64,000 nt of DNA from Nannobrachium achirus (taxonomy: Eukaryota; Chordata; Actinopteri; Myctophiformes; Myctophidae): assembly GCA_963921795.1 (NCBI GenBank), contig OY997649.1, forward strand, positions 63,059,402-63,123,401, written 5' to 3'. The first letter of the stretch is position 1; the number at the start of each line of letters is the position of its first letter. Shown piece after piece: positions 21,676-32,590 of the stretch. Both the position numbers and the translations under genes were made by a program. The notes beneath the pieces were generated by a model that was given only the letters and a program-made list of their open reading frames with translations, was not told the origin of the DNA and did not search any database.

Positions 21676-22587
21676 GAGGCAGTCACAGACAGTTCTCAAA
21701 GCGGAGAATACAATAATCATCTGTGATTTTACAACACTGTTTCCCAAGCACTGGGTTGGGACCCATTTGTGGGTCGCGAAAACATTTTTATGGGTCCCTT
21801 AACGTTTGGTTTCCTACATTTAGTTTTGTATCATTTAAAAACTTTAGAAAAACATTTCATGATTTAAAATACATAAATGATTTTTTCTAATTTCATCAAT
21901 AAATAAAAATCTAAGAAATTATATTAGAAAACACAGGCCTATTTAAGAAGTACTGAAAATAGCCGATCTACAAGCTCACAGCGTGCATTGTGTCTCTGTC
22001 TATGCCTGTCTATTAAAGACAAGTCCCTAAATATTATAGTAGGATATTCAATTCCTATAACTATCTGTAGGCTATATTATATTTTTATTATTATTTTTTC
22101 ATTATATCTAGAACAATCGGTGGTAGGCAACAAGTCCAATTTTGCTGCATTATTGTATATGAGTAAGTCACTGTTTTACCCAGTTAGAATCGTGCAAATT
22201 CACCCGACCCGACCCGAAAAAGGTTTTCACCTTGGGCCTGTTTGCATGTCTGTATATCATTATCGAGGCATTCAACAATGTTATCGAATATCGAAGGCTC
22301 TCCTAATATCACACAGCCTTAGTGCTGACCTATTTTGTCAACTACTGCTGCTCATGCAGAGAAACCTAAAGTTCAGACTAAAATATTTAGTAAAATATCA
22401 AGTTTGGGTCATTGCTTTACATCAAGGCAAACCTATGGTATGGAAATGAACAACTATCATCACCAGCATGATAAGGCTATGTATTAATACCACGCTATAC
22501 AAAGAAAAAGATGGTGCTACCTAATTTCTGGTGGTGCTACCTAATGAAAAGGTAGGTGGCACCAGTGCTACCTGTGAAAAAGTTAGT
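21061..22587. other. Non-coding right part of the hAT-bounded unit
   Basis: Contains poly(C) at 21241-21257, (GA)n at 21613-21672, a GTTGGGACCC hAT-like fragment near 21755-21790 and a half palindrome at 21955-21992. GGTAGCACCA-like subterminal repeats lie close to the right terminus (22515-22575). No transposase frame is recognised. Confidence 0.55.
21613..21672. repeat. (GA)n microsatellite
   Basis: Pure GA tract of about 60 bp. Confidence 0.97.
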
Positions 22588-22798
22588 CTGGAGCCCTGCT
22601 TGTAATGTATAATTTTATAGACACAGATAAACAAATAAAAAGACAATTGAATTGCGGAACTTGATGACAAAATAGCAGACATAATTCTCCAATTCTCTTG
22701 GTTCCTAGTACTGTTACAAAGATAACATAACTGTAGCTGGGCTAATCAGAGGGAACATACAGTAGCTCTATGCCGTCTGCTTTCTTGTCTTCATGTGT

Positions 22799-22925
22799 AA
22801 ACACAAAGCGTTTGTGTGAGAAGCTACAGCAGATGGCGCTGGCTGGATGAACGAGGCCTCTCAGAGAGGCAATGTACACAGAATGATACATTGATTGATT
22901 GATTAATTGACATCTTGTATCTCCT
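22799..22925 (+). repeat. Locally duplicated flank, copy 1
   Basis: GCGTTTGTGTGAGAAGCTAC, AGCAGATGGCGCTGGCTGG and the following ACACAGAATGAT and GATTGATTGATT match 25680-25860, and in part 15083-15140. The three copies surround the 304-codon gene and its remnant. Confidence 0.6.
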
Positions 22926-23011
22926 CACAAGTCACACTTTATAATAACCCTCACCTCCCATCCCATTTCATAATTCCTTTCTTTTACACAATAAATACAT
23001 AAGTAATATAT

Positions 23012-23517
23012 TCTACCACTTTTTCGAGTCACGTGTTCAAATACTGGATTCTGATTGGCTAAATTCCGGAGGTTATGAGAGGACCACTGCCGCAAAGTTG
23101 TGTGTCCGAGATCAATGCGCCTCAGTGTACATCCGGGGACTTTCCCCCAACCAACAAATGAAGGTCGCAGCGGTCCTATGTTTACTAACGTGCGTACTAT
23201 CGTCGCCGATTTATTTGGATCCAATGCAATCCGCCAACTTTAAAGCCCCTTTTCTCTGAACCTATGCCTTTCTGGAAGCGAACAGCCTCTATTTACGGCC
23301 GGAACGGTCCTTCTAACTGACGTTAGCTTAGCTGTATGCTAGACATCTTTCTCTGCATGGAGTTGGCGTCATCTGGTGGTGAGTAGAAGATGTTGTTTGT
23401 GGAACTATTTGCTGTCGTCGCGGAAGTTTTATAGGCAATAATGATTGTAACTTAAGATCCTTGCAAGTTACAACTATGTGTTTTCTTTCATGTATACGGG
23501 AAAAAGTGGTAGAAAAG
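23012..23517. mobile_element. TIR element (TTCTACCACTTTTTC ends)
   Basis: TTCTACCACTTTTTC at the left is inverted at the right as GAAAAAGTGGTAGAA. The 0.5-kb interior includes CpG-rich sequence and no transposase. The class is undetermined; a target duplication was not resolved. Confidence 0.6.
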
Positions 23518-23522
23518 CTATT

Positions 23523-23655
23523 TACCACTCGGGGTCGGACATTATGCTCTCATAATGTCCTGAGTGCGGGTGTTATCGGACTCGGCTGCGCCTCGTCCGA
23601 TAACACCCGCACTCAGGACATTATGAGAGCATAATGTCCTCTCACTCGGGGTAAA
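23523..23655. repeat. Large nested palindrome
   Basis: Arms 23537-23586 and 23590-23639 form a stem of about 50 bp with two mismatches and a 3-nt loop. Each arm also contains a smaller hairpin (GGACATTATG, CTCT, CATAATGTCC). The ends TTTACC and GGTAAA are inverted too. See findings. Confidence 0.9.
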
Positions 23656-23880
23656 TTGCTTACTTATGCTCCATTTCAGTTTCAAATGGTTAAAGATCAC
23701 AATCACTTTATTTGCAATGTCAACATATTAGAGCAGATTTTTTTTGCCACACATGCAGCAACAAGGCAGCACATTTAGATCAATAGACAAAGTACAAGTC
23801 AATAAAGTCGACAATCAGTCAATCAATGAGATTATACATTTCAATGTTGTTTATCTATTCCTTTTCAAAAAATGTTTTCA

Positions 23881-24795
23881 CTAAAAGGGCAAATGAGATT
23901 TGGCCTTCAGGTCAAAACCTTCCCTAAGCCTCACCCTTTTTTCATGTTTTTCAAAGAGAGAAGGGGGGGTGTCTAAACACAGCACACCAAAGACCACCTC
24001 AATATCAGGAGTAATTGTAGTCCCGCAGTTTTTAATTTCCTCTAACGTTTCGTTACGTTTCAGAATTTCTTGGTGGAATTCTTTGTTGGCAGCCCCCAGG
24101 TCACAGTTGAAAGGGGACAGTAACATGCCTGGGGGAAACATGCCTAGGGGAAACAGTGGTAGCGCGTAACCTGTGGCATTTGAGAGACGCATATGGTGGT
24201 GTTTGAGATCCATGAATATTCTGTCCACAAGCAAGAGGTTGAAAAGACTGACTGAGAGCTTTTCACGCTTGGAGTTCTGTTGGTATGTTTGGCACATTTC
24301 CTCTAGCTTCTGGATGTACCTCTCCGTCTCCTCTCTCATCCTGGCTGGGTTGTTTGCTATGTGTGGGACAAGCCTCAGGTACTCGCTCACTAACGGGACA
24401 AAGGGGAGTTGCGGACCACCAGGCTCTTGTAAAAACAGGCCCCGGATCGGTCCAGAGTCTGGCACCCACTGTCCCTTCACCTCCTTGGCCAGAGTGTCAA
24501 ACAGCAGCGCCAGCGAGAGGGCCACCACCCCCACACCACCCATGGTGACCTTGCCCTCCCTGCCGAAGGTGGTCCTCAGGCGGCGGGTGAAGTCGCCCAG
24601 CTCCGACGGGCTCAGCGAGTTCTGCGCGTCTCTGTAGTGGTCACTCAGGTGGAGCGAGGAGTTGAGAGCAAACAGCAAGTTGTTGACGAGAGGATTAGGT
24701 GCGTAGCCTGGGACAGGACAAATGTCACCCGCTAGAGAAGACAGATGCTGAATCGTAGATGGAGGGCAATGCATAAAAGCGAAAAAGTTTCCCAT
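23881..24795 (-). CDS. Uncharacterised 304-residue protein, single open exon
   Basis: I do not recognise the family. The frame is open for 304 codons from an ATG with strong context (CAAGATGG) and ends in TAG. It remains open 16 codons further upstream without another ATG, so the first coding exon could extend or be spliced. The start MGNFFAFMHC has Gly at position 2, which could allow N-myristoylation. Residues 83-103 (VTMGGVGVVALSLALLFDTL) form a hydrophobic helix. Residues 150-172 are charged and helical (ARMREETERYIQKLEEMCQT). A Pro/Met-rich segment follows at 211-228 (LPLFPLGMFPPGMLL). Codon use is mixed and protein-like, with no repeats, unlike most other frames here. The 3' end is duplicated in decayed form at 15150-15420 and the flanks are repeated at 22799 and 25680, which suggests a locally amplified fish gene. 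A recent pseudogene cannot be excluded. Confidence 0.6.
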   Translation of the reverse strand: MGNFFAFMHCPPSTIQHLSSLAGDICPVPGYAPNPLVNNLLFALNSSLHLSDHYRDAQNSLSPSELGDFTRRLRTTFGREGKVTMGGVGVVALSLALLFDTLAKEVKGQWVPDSGPIRGLFLQEPGGPQLPFVPLVSEYLRLVPHIANNPARMREETERYIQKLEEMCQTYQQNSKREKLSVSLFNLLLVDRIFMDLKHHHMRLSNATGYALPLFPLGMFPPGMLLSPFNCDLGAANKEFHQEILKRNETLEEIKNCGTTITPDIEVVFGVLCLDTPPSLFEKHEKRVRLREGFDLKAKSHLPF

Positions 24796-25084
24796 CTTGA
24801 AGAGTCGACAAATCGAACAAAAAAAAAAGGAATGATGAAGCACAGAGTCAGTTGTCCTCCTTTGTGGGCAACGACCTGCTTGTCTCCGCTCTCTGTCTGC
24901 AATGATTCACATGGATCAATTGTGTGTATTTTTATGTATGACACAGGTAATAATTTACAGAGTGCAAACTGTACCAGACTAGAATTATTGATCTCTTAAG
25001 CATGAGAAAGGAACCAGTTGAAGGATAAAAGTATGGTTTTATTTATTGTTGACTCTATGAATGTATCCTGTAGCTCGACTTAAT
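24796..25084. other. Upstream region of the 304-codon gene
   Basis: A pyrimidine-rich stretch on the minus strand (TTTTTTTTTTGTTCGATTTG) lies just upstream of the ATG and could be a 3' splice region. No TATA-type promoter could be assigned. Confidence 0.4.
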
Positions 25085-25340
25085 AAATAATTCAAGTACA
25101 CAACTGCATTAATTTAGTTAAAATATAGAAGTCAAATATTACTCAAAGTCAACTACAAGTGAATGTTGCTCACTCAAATATTAACTTGAGTTAAGGTGCT
25201 GGAGCACCTGCTTTTAAAATACTTAAAAGTAATTCAAAAGTATACTTCTTTTTGAATCTCAATGCATGGCTGCATTGTTTTCATTGCATTTTAATGACTT
25301 GTTTTCAGACCACTATGCTACACAAAGCCTACATACTTCA
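25085..25340. repeat. Local repeat, copy 1 (TACTTAAAAGTA type)
   Basis: Shares ATTAACTTGAG, ATCTCAATGCAT-like and CCACTATGCTACACAAAGCC with 25905-26130 (CCACTATGCTACACTAAACC). The two copies flank the (CA)n tract at 25551. Confidence 0.5.
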
Positions 25341-25548
25341 GCGTAGAAGATGTGCACGTCACCCTGACATATCCATAAACAAACCCGATATATCAAGTAA
25401 AATATAATTGCGGTATAATATCTGGGTCTATTGCACTTAACTTCAAAAACAATGTTTTAGGTTTTAATGGGAGACTGATCTCTGCCAATATTTAAAAACA
25501 GAATTATTTGTACACTAGTGTGTTGCAACAGATACCTGCAAACTTATG

Positions 25549-25664
<116 letters not shown>

Positions 25665-25675
25665 CAAACAAAAAA

Positions 25676-25870
25676 ACACATGCGTTTGTGTGATGTTACA
25701 GCAGATAGCGCTGTCCGGATGAACAAGGTCTTTCAGAGAGCCAATGAACACAGAATGATTGCACAAATAATAGTCAAGAATTATATCAAGAATGATAAAA
25801 AATATATACTCCCTTAAAGTCTGTGAAACCACTTCGATTGATTCATTGATCGATTGACCTCACAAGTCAC
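25676..25870 (+). repeat. Locally duplicated flank, copy 2
   Basis: ACATGCGTTTGTGTGATG, AGCAGATAGCGCTG, GGATGAACAAGGTCTTTCAG and CACAGAATGATTGCAC parallel 22799-22925 and 15083-15145. Confidence 0.65.
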
Positions 25871-25904
25871 ACTATAGGCTAATCACATCCCTTCAAGCCT
25901 AACG

Positions 25905-26130
25905 ATCCACCTCAGTTCTCCTAACTTGAGTAGTTTTGATCAAATAATGGTACTTATTACTCTTACTTGAGTATTTTATTCATGGGAGTATAAATATCAT
26001 ATATTATAGAGCGCCTGTGTTAAAATACCGGTAAGTACATTTTCTTTGTTTAATCCCAGTGCGTAATCAGAAAACATAATCAATGCACTGACTTGCTTAG
26101 ATCCACTATGCTACACTAAACCTAATGCCT
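25905..26130. repeat. Local repeat, copy 2
   Basis: Homologous to 25085-25340 (ACTTGAGTATTTTATTCATG and the CCACTATGCTACACT end). Confidence 0.45.
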
Positions 26131-26261
26131 ATTAAAAAACTTCTGCAGAGAATTTACACAATAGTGATAGCTTCATCTCTCTATCAGCTAAGGGGTCCTT
26201 GGTCTGAAAAAACATTTGAAAGCTAGTAAGCTACACATAAAATAGTAAATGGTGCATTTAT

Positions 26262-26490
26262 ATACAGTAGCAGCCTTTATCCAAGGCACTTTATAGAGAT
26301 TGTGCATTACATTCACACACATTCATACACACATTCACACACACATTCATACATCGATGGCAGAGGAAACCATGCAAGGCACCAACCTGCTCACCAGGAG
26401 CAACCAGGGGTTCAGAGTCTTGCTCAAGGACTCTTCCACACTAACTCTGGGGGAGCCCGGGATCGAACTGGAAGCCACTTTAGATAAGAT
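26262..26490 (+). repeat. Interspersed repeat with GATCGAAC box
   Basis: TTTATCCAAGGCACTTTATA, a CACACATTCA tract, ATCGATGGCAGAGGAAACCA, CCAGGAGCAACCAGGGGTTC and GGAGCCCGGGATCGAACTG appear in this order. This is a very common fish short interspersed repeat whose 3' part ends in a tRNA B-box-like GGGATCGAAC. It is non-coding. Confidence 0.65.
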
Positions 26491-26578
26491 ATGGAAGCTG
26501 GTGCTATATAGATGGCCTTTACCTATTGGTTCATTGTTGAAGTTAGAGTTAATAATTTTTACTCCATTGCACAATGAT

Positions 26579-26659
26579 GTCACTTGCTGAAAAGATCAGT
26601 TATTTTCAGCAAGTGACATGATCATACTATAGTATTCCGGATGGTTCCCCATCCGGAAT
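26579..26659. repeat. Two adjacent hairpins
   Basis: GTCACTTGCTGAAAA / TTTTCAGCAAGTGAC at 26579-26616, then ATTCCGGATGG / CATCCGGAAT at 26634-26659. The loop of the first (GATCAGTTA) resembles the recurring palindrome. Confidence 0.8.
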
Positions 26660-27995
26660 CAATGGGGGTACATTTATTGTAATCAAATCTTTGTCTTGGG
26701 AATTCATCAAAAAAAAATATATATATTATATATAAAAAAAAAGTAAAAAAAAAAGTAAAATAAACTATGCTGTCATTTTGTGTCCAGCACCAGCAACTAA
26801 CTGGATGTGCGCAACTCACTTGTTTAGTGAGTTTTTTGCTGAGGCAGATTTGTCTGGCTTCCGGTCTAGAGAGATCCTACTGTAACTGCAAGCTCACACC
26901 TGCAGTGACAAAGAGAAAAGGTGGTGTTGGGAGACACAAGGAGAGATAAAGAGTGTAATGATGGCTGGTGATGAGATCTCAGTGACAGTGGGCAGAGTGC
27001 AGTAGGGTAATAATGCTCTTCACTCCCAGTGCCAGCCAGGTCACGGCCCATTACGTCTCGCTGAGGAATCTCAGTGGGGTTTACTTTGTTCTCCTGTGTG
27101 CACACTGCACATATATGCACAAAGGGTAAACGGAGCCTTTCTCACGTTGATGAAAAGGAGGTCCCTGCACTGCCTCGCCTCTCTGCTATTCCGTTGTTGA
27201 ATTGCTGGCTCCATTAGGCCCGAATTGTATTCGATTTTCGACCCACACTATCAATGATTCAATCAATCAATCAATCAACTGTCACTACAAAATTACAAGC
27301 AACAGTGATATACAACTCGTTTATGGAGGCTTTCAAGTTTGCAGCTCAGGGAGCAAAAAGAAAATAATTAGCGGCAAAGAATGGAAAACAAGATGAGCAC
27401 AAAAAGCATGAGAAAAGGTTTAAATCAGTATCTTGTCATACAAAGAGAGCCTAAATCATGCATGTCAGTATCATGTTGCTTAGAAGTTTGAGTGGAAGTT
27501 TGACACTGACATTTTGTCAAGTAACAGCATGATATGCTATAGGTCACGTGGCAGTGACTCGTCTTCAACAGAGGAGGTTGATTTATGTTTAAAAGATACA
27601 ACTGAATGTTAATTTTAACACTCAAGTGCATTCATTCAAATAGCATTTGAAAATGGAACGATCGTCTGGCAGCCGTACAAAATTGGTGTATTAAAGAGCA
27701 AGATCATTATATGGACCATTATGGGATGTAGTGTAGACTAGAGTCAGTATAATGGGACCGAGTGCATGGCCAGAGAGAAGCAGAATATGTCAGGTAGCCA
27801 GGAGCTAGGCTAGATAATTAGGTGTCTTCACTCTGAATGAATATTGCAAAAAATACATATTATTGCATTTGAGGTTATGGAAATGCACGCACAAAGCAGT
27901 AAGCCTCGGCACCCCTAGTTTCCGCAGTTGCTCGTCAATTCAGTTTTGCAGCAAGGGAGAGGGACAGTCCATTATTACATACACAGGTACTCGAG
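26660..27995. other. Non-coding stretch, mostly unique
   Basis: AT-rich simple sequence at 26708-26762 and an AATC tract at 27248-27280. Elsewhere no exon, transposon end or RNA gene was recognised. Confidence 0.5.
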
Positions 27996-28347
27996 TAGGG
28001 ATGGGATAATAATCGTTATTATCCCTTTTTATATCATTTTTGATTAAAAAAAACACTTTAAATTTATCGTGAAATTATCCTCTGTCATCATTTCACATTT
28101 TATTTGCGGAGCTGCATATCCGGTACCATTTAAACCCTCTATAACTGGTAAAACGGACCTGGAAATCACATAATTTTTCACTTTCTACCAAATCTCTTTG
28201 CCAAAAATTAGCCGATCTGCTATCGGCTATTTTTTGGCAAAGGATAATGGATGTTGGGGATATTTTGATTATCGCGATAATATCGTAAATCCTATTTTTT
28301 TTGTCACAATAATCGTGACAGGAAATGTTCATAATGTCCCATCCCTA
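27996..28347. mobile_element. Small TIR element with TAGGGATGGGA ends
   Basis: TAGGGATGGGA at 27996-28006 is inverted as TCCCATCCCTA at 28337-28347. The interior has ATCGTTATTATCCC and ATTATCGCGATAATATCG motifs, typical of a widespread fish element. It carries palindrome P5. Non-coding, 352 bp. Confidence 0.75.
28200..28243. repeat. Recurring palindrome, short copy P5
   Basis: GCCAAAAATTAGCCGAT, CTGCT loop, ATCGGCTATTTTTTGGC. The inner ACAAGCTCACAA block is absent, leaving only the outer arms. Confidence 0.8.
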
Positions 28348-29195
28348 TATATGGGAGACTTATTTTGTTGAATAGAATAGAACTGATGATACTCATATTC
28401 TAATTCAAATGGAACATAACGAAGCACAGCATCAGGGCTGCCCATGCTGTCTCACAGAGCGCAGCCAACGTCTCCGTTTCTCCCACACACTAAACATTCA
28501 CACTGGGGGTGGTGGTGATATGACACCGTCTGTCTAATGTTTGTCAACAACGCAGAGACACAGGTGGCGACACGTGCAAGGAGAACAGCAATAAAGAGAC
28601 GGGTCATCGTCATGCTGGCATGTGATGGCTTTGTCAAAATTCACTTTTTGCCAGGGACATACTAAATGAGTAGACAAGCACATAAAGAGCTATCCCTAAG
28701 TGACCATTAGGCCAACAGGTCTGTAGCTCTGAGAGTTATGGGGGTCCTTGAAAATAAAACGTTTGAGAACTGCTGAAAGAAAACCTGACAGTGACATGGT
28801 ACAGACATTCAGTAATTGTGTCTTATGTTCAAAACAAGAACATTGCAATGTTAAGTAAAAAACTAAACCTAGAATTTGTCACAGACGAGGCCAAGTCACA
28901 TATGTCACGGACATATCTGTCTGTGTACAGACACATGGATGACTGAATAAAGAACAAGTGTGAGAAGGAGAGAAAGACAACAAGAGATCAAGTATGATAT
29001 AAAGAACGTAATAACTTGACAGCCGAATATGTCTCTGCATGACAATAAACCTTTCAACTCGTAGGCCAATGACAAAATACATTTAAAAAAATCCAAAGAT
29101 TTATGTTAACAGCCACCACATGTAAGAACAACTGTTACCTTCTACTCAAGCCAAGTCTCTCTCAGACTCGATCGAGAGAGAGCGTGGCAAAGAGA
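28348..29195. other. Non-coding stretch with hAT-like end
   Basis: CTCTGAGAGTTATGGGGGTC ... ACGTTTGAGAACTGCTG at 28728-28777 resembles the right end of a hAT-type element. The rest is unrecognised. Confidence 0.5.
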
Positions 29196-29229
29196 CGTGG
29201 GTGTGTGTGTGCGTGTGTGTGTGTGTGTG

Positions 29230-29277
<48 letters not shown>

Positions 29278-29302
29278 TGCGTGTGTGCGTGCGTGCGTGC
29301 AA
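29196..29302. repeat. (GT)n microsatellite with GCGT interruptions
   Basis: About 105 bp of GT with GCGTGC variants at the right end. Confidence 0.96.
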
Positions 29303-29720
29303 AATAAGCAACCAGGTCTTTGAAAACAAGCCCAAATAATTAGGCCACATGAGCAATAGACAATATAAATGTTTGTAGATCTGCTATTATAAAAATAAAA
29401 AAATTACAAATAGTTTATACTTGTTTTGAAACATTTTAACAACACAAATCTGGTCCCTTGCACAAAATATATATATATATATTTTTTTTTTTGGGGGTGG
29501 GGGGTTTACATATTAATTCGGCGGTCCTTGACATGAAAACGTTTGACAACCACTGGTTCTCAACATATAGGAAGCAAGCCCAAACAAGCAACTACACTTT
29601 AGAAACAAGCCCCCCCCCAAAAAAAAGAAACGCAACCCTACCAATATTTACAAGCGGCTCTACAGAAAAACAAGCCCCAAGTCGCTTATAATAAGCAGAC
29701 CTGGCAACACAAGCACAGAC
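29303..29720. repeat. Interspersed repeat family Z, copy 1
   Basis: AAATAAGCAACCAGGTCTTT, AAGCAACTACACTTTAGAAA, and TCGCTTATAATAAGCAGACC with TGGCAACAC parallel 45465-45660. A hAT-like right end (GACAACCACTGGTTCTCAA) is nested at 29545-29565. Confidence 0.6.
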
Positions 29721-31383
29721 AGTGAGGTGGAGGGGACACAGGGGTGACAGGGGATCAAGGCTTTGAGGTGACTTCCTATCTGTCAGTGTTGACACAACGC
29801 AGACACAGCAGCAGCAGCTCCATCGCTGTCACAGCAGGTTAGGACACGCTCCTCACAGCATCCCGCCCAGCATCCTGCCTACTAGTCTCGCGTAGCTCGA
29901 CAACTATTCCACAATCTCCGAATGCTATATAGAGTCTGGAACTGCAGCTCCAAAATACTGTACAAATTTTAATCCTCCATTTCATACTTTCACAAATAGT
30001 GAAAATAGTCGAACTACAAGCTCAGAATTCATCCCATAAATGTGGGATGAACATAAAAAATAAAATACAAATATGGTTTTCAGCTCAACAGTGATATTAT
30101 GCTTATGTAACAACTACTAGCATAATGTTACCTTAATTACCTTACACCTGTCATTACATCCTAATTACCTGGCATCTCTCATAACACGGCGCACTAGTAA
30201 TTACCAGACCCTTGGTCTCAGGATGGGTTTGTTCTTTAAGTCCCTCCAGTCAACACTCCGTTGTTTCCCAGGGTTGGGACAGACTGCGTGTTTGTGAGCA
30301 ACAAATTGGATGAAAATATGTGTGTGAAAAAAGGAAAAGGAAATGAAAATAATTTACAATTCAGGCATTTTTTAACGCACCGGTGCTTAGTGGGCGGTGC
30401 TCAGACTGCTCACGTCGCATGGTATCAAACACGACACACGTGGCATATCTCTCAAATCCTTGTATGGGCCGTCTCGTTATGTGACGTTAGTTATCTCCAT
30501 AAATGGAGTTCTGTGCTTATAAAGACACTCACATGGACATAGGGACCTACTGTACACACAAAGCCAGACGTAGGAGCGGTTAGCACCGCAAAAAAAAAAA
30601 AAACATTGAAACTAAACTAACCTGGCATCTGTCTACATAACCTGCTATCTAGACATACAGTACAGTAACAGTATAATGACATGCTCAAATTAGGGACGGC
30701 AGGTTGAAAGTGGTAAAAATATATATATATACAGTATATACATATATATTTTTACCCTTATGGCATAGAATGTTATGATATTTGAATCGGTATTGTAAAA
30801 TGAGTGCACACATTTCTGAAATAGTGCACGTACCACTGCTGCATAAAGGCAAATGCTAGCCTATAAGACTTACATGTACATTGTTGTGTAATGTTTCATG
30901 TACGCATAAATCACTGGCACTACAGAGGTTATAGCCCAAGGTCAACACCTGAGAGGCTATACTTAACAGAGAATACATCCACTGACAACAACAACAACAA
31001 CAACAGCAACACGATAAGGGGTTAGTCTGGTGCTTAATTTACATTTAAAAGTTAAATCTGGCTTTGGTATTCATGTAGGCATGAGTCGCTTCTTTCAAAT
31101 TATGGAATGGATTTCCCCGGGGTGGGAGCACGGTCCATTTGCAGCACTGATCTACCTAAACCCCTCCAGTACTAAGTCAGAATCAATAAGAGGTATTTAG
31201 CCTTTAGGCGAGAGCCATCTACTCTGTGAGTCCTGTCACTCGTCACAACTTGCTCATTCATATTGATGAGCGCTTACTGCTGCACATTGAAGGCTTTTAC
31301 AGTCCTTTTTGCAGCTGTGCTCAACGCAAGTTCAGCAGTAGAGACCACCCTCTGCTTATCATGACCACTCCCTGTTCTCAATT
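29721..31383. other. Non-coding stretch, largely unique
   Basis: Contains a half palindrome at 30000-30028, an X-family TTATCTCCATAAATGGAG motif at 30490, AT-rich palindromic DNA at 30716-30756 and a CAA tract at 30986-31010. No exon recognised. 31195-31370 looks unique and could be a conserved non-coding element. Confidence 0.45.
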
Positions 31384-32215
31384 ACTTCCCTACTCGTAAG
31401 TTGGGTTGGGATCCGTAATCTGAAGAATCCGAGGAACCGGATCCAGCATTGAGGAACCAGAATCAGTTCCATCACATTTGGAACCGTTTTCCAGAACTGG
31501 TTTATCACATTGTCACGCGGTCATGCAGACTTCACAATTACAATAGTAGTGGTTCTCAAACGTGTTAATATCAAGGACCACCATAACAGACCTTCAGAAC
31601 TCAGTGAGGTATATGTAGGAATACATAGGAATCGGACCGTTAAGACGGAATCCTTCAAATCCTCATTTGCCACTACCCATTCACAATCACCCATATCCAC
31701 TACACCTCCATCCACTCACCACAGCCAATCCTTGTTGATGAGTCAGGAAGCTGGCATTTCCGTTCGGGTTATTGTTAAATATACTTGAAAATAGCTTTAC
31801 ATTTATTTATTTTTTATTTCCATTTATGCTTAGATGATTTTTCGATTTATATTAGGATAAACTTGTGTGACTAAAGACGAAATGGAAGGGTGGAGGAGGC
31901 TTTATATTTTACACATGATCGTGACTTCCGTTCTCCAGACTGTGTGACCGCCAGTATTTGAAAATTGTGGGAGGCAGCAGTCTGGCCACGTGACACTATT
32001 GTCTATACTAGTGTCCTGAGGGACAAACATTTGAATCACATTTCAAACTACCCAGGAACATATGGTTCAGATAATTATGATTTGAAAAAGAAAAAAAGTT
32101 TCCAAGTGACTTTCTTTTGCTATTTTTCAAAAAAGAAAAAAAAAAAACTTTTCTACACAGAGACGGATTGATACAGAAAGAAAAAAGAGAAAGAAAGTCA
32201 CAGAGGCAGAGTGAC
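31384..32215. other. Decayed repeats and unique sequence
   Basis: 31400-31505 has several GGAACCG/GGAACCA motifs typical of a decayed fish DNA element. A hAT-like left end (TAGTGGTTCTCAAACG) is at 31546. The rest is unrecognised. Confidence 0.45.
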
Positions 32216-32224
32216 CGTGACAGA

Positions 32225-32590
32225 TCTTTTCTCTGTCCCTCTCTGGCGTTCCCCACTCTTCCTGGCGTTCCCCACTCTTCCTGGCGTTCCCCACTCTTCC
32301 TGACATGACATGACACATCCTCTCTCTGGCGTTCCCCACTCTTCCTGACATGACATGACACATCCTCTCTCTGGCGTTCCCCACTCTTCATGACATGACA
32401 CATCCTCTCTCGCCCTCTCCCCCTCTCTCTGGCGTTCCCCACTCTTCCTGACATGACATGACACATCCTCTCTCTGGCGTTCCCCACTCTTCCTGACATG
32501 ACATGACACATCCTCTCTGGCGTTCCCCACTCTTCCTGACATGACATGACACATCCTCTCTCGCCCCCTCTCTCCCTCTCTCTCTCCATC
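32225..32590. repeat. Minisatellite, ~45-bp unit, about seven copies
   Basis: Unit CTCTGGCGTTCCCCACTCTT, CCTGACATGACATGACACAT, CC. The first copies are shortened to TCCTGGCGTTCCCCACTCT. The minus-strand frames of up to 193 codons are repeat artefacts. Confidence 0.93.

Larger units (their letters stand above)
15499..22598. mobile_element. 7.1-kb hAT-bounded composite unit carrying LONP1-derived sequences
   Basis: The left end CAGGGCTCCAG (15499-15509) is exactly inverted at the right end as CTGGAGCCCTG (22588-22598). The flanks carry a perfect 8-bp duplication, CTTGTAAT, at 15491-15498 and 22599-22606. The duplication fits the hAT target consensus nTnnnnAn. Beyond 11 bp the ends differ: GGTGCGACC with CGCATATGCGATC on the left, and GTTAG, GGTAGCACCA-type repeats on the right. 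Inside are two LONP1-derived segments, a Tc1-like element, a family-Y repeat copy and simple repeats. No hAT transposase was recognised, so movement would need a helper. Whether LONP1 was captured by the transposon or retroposed into it is open. Confidence 0.75.

Noticed and set aside
24793-24843. Upstream start for the 304-codon gene
   Set aside because: The longer frame would begin at GTG; the first ATG at 24793-24795 has strong context and was preferred.
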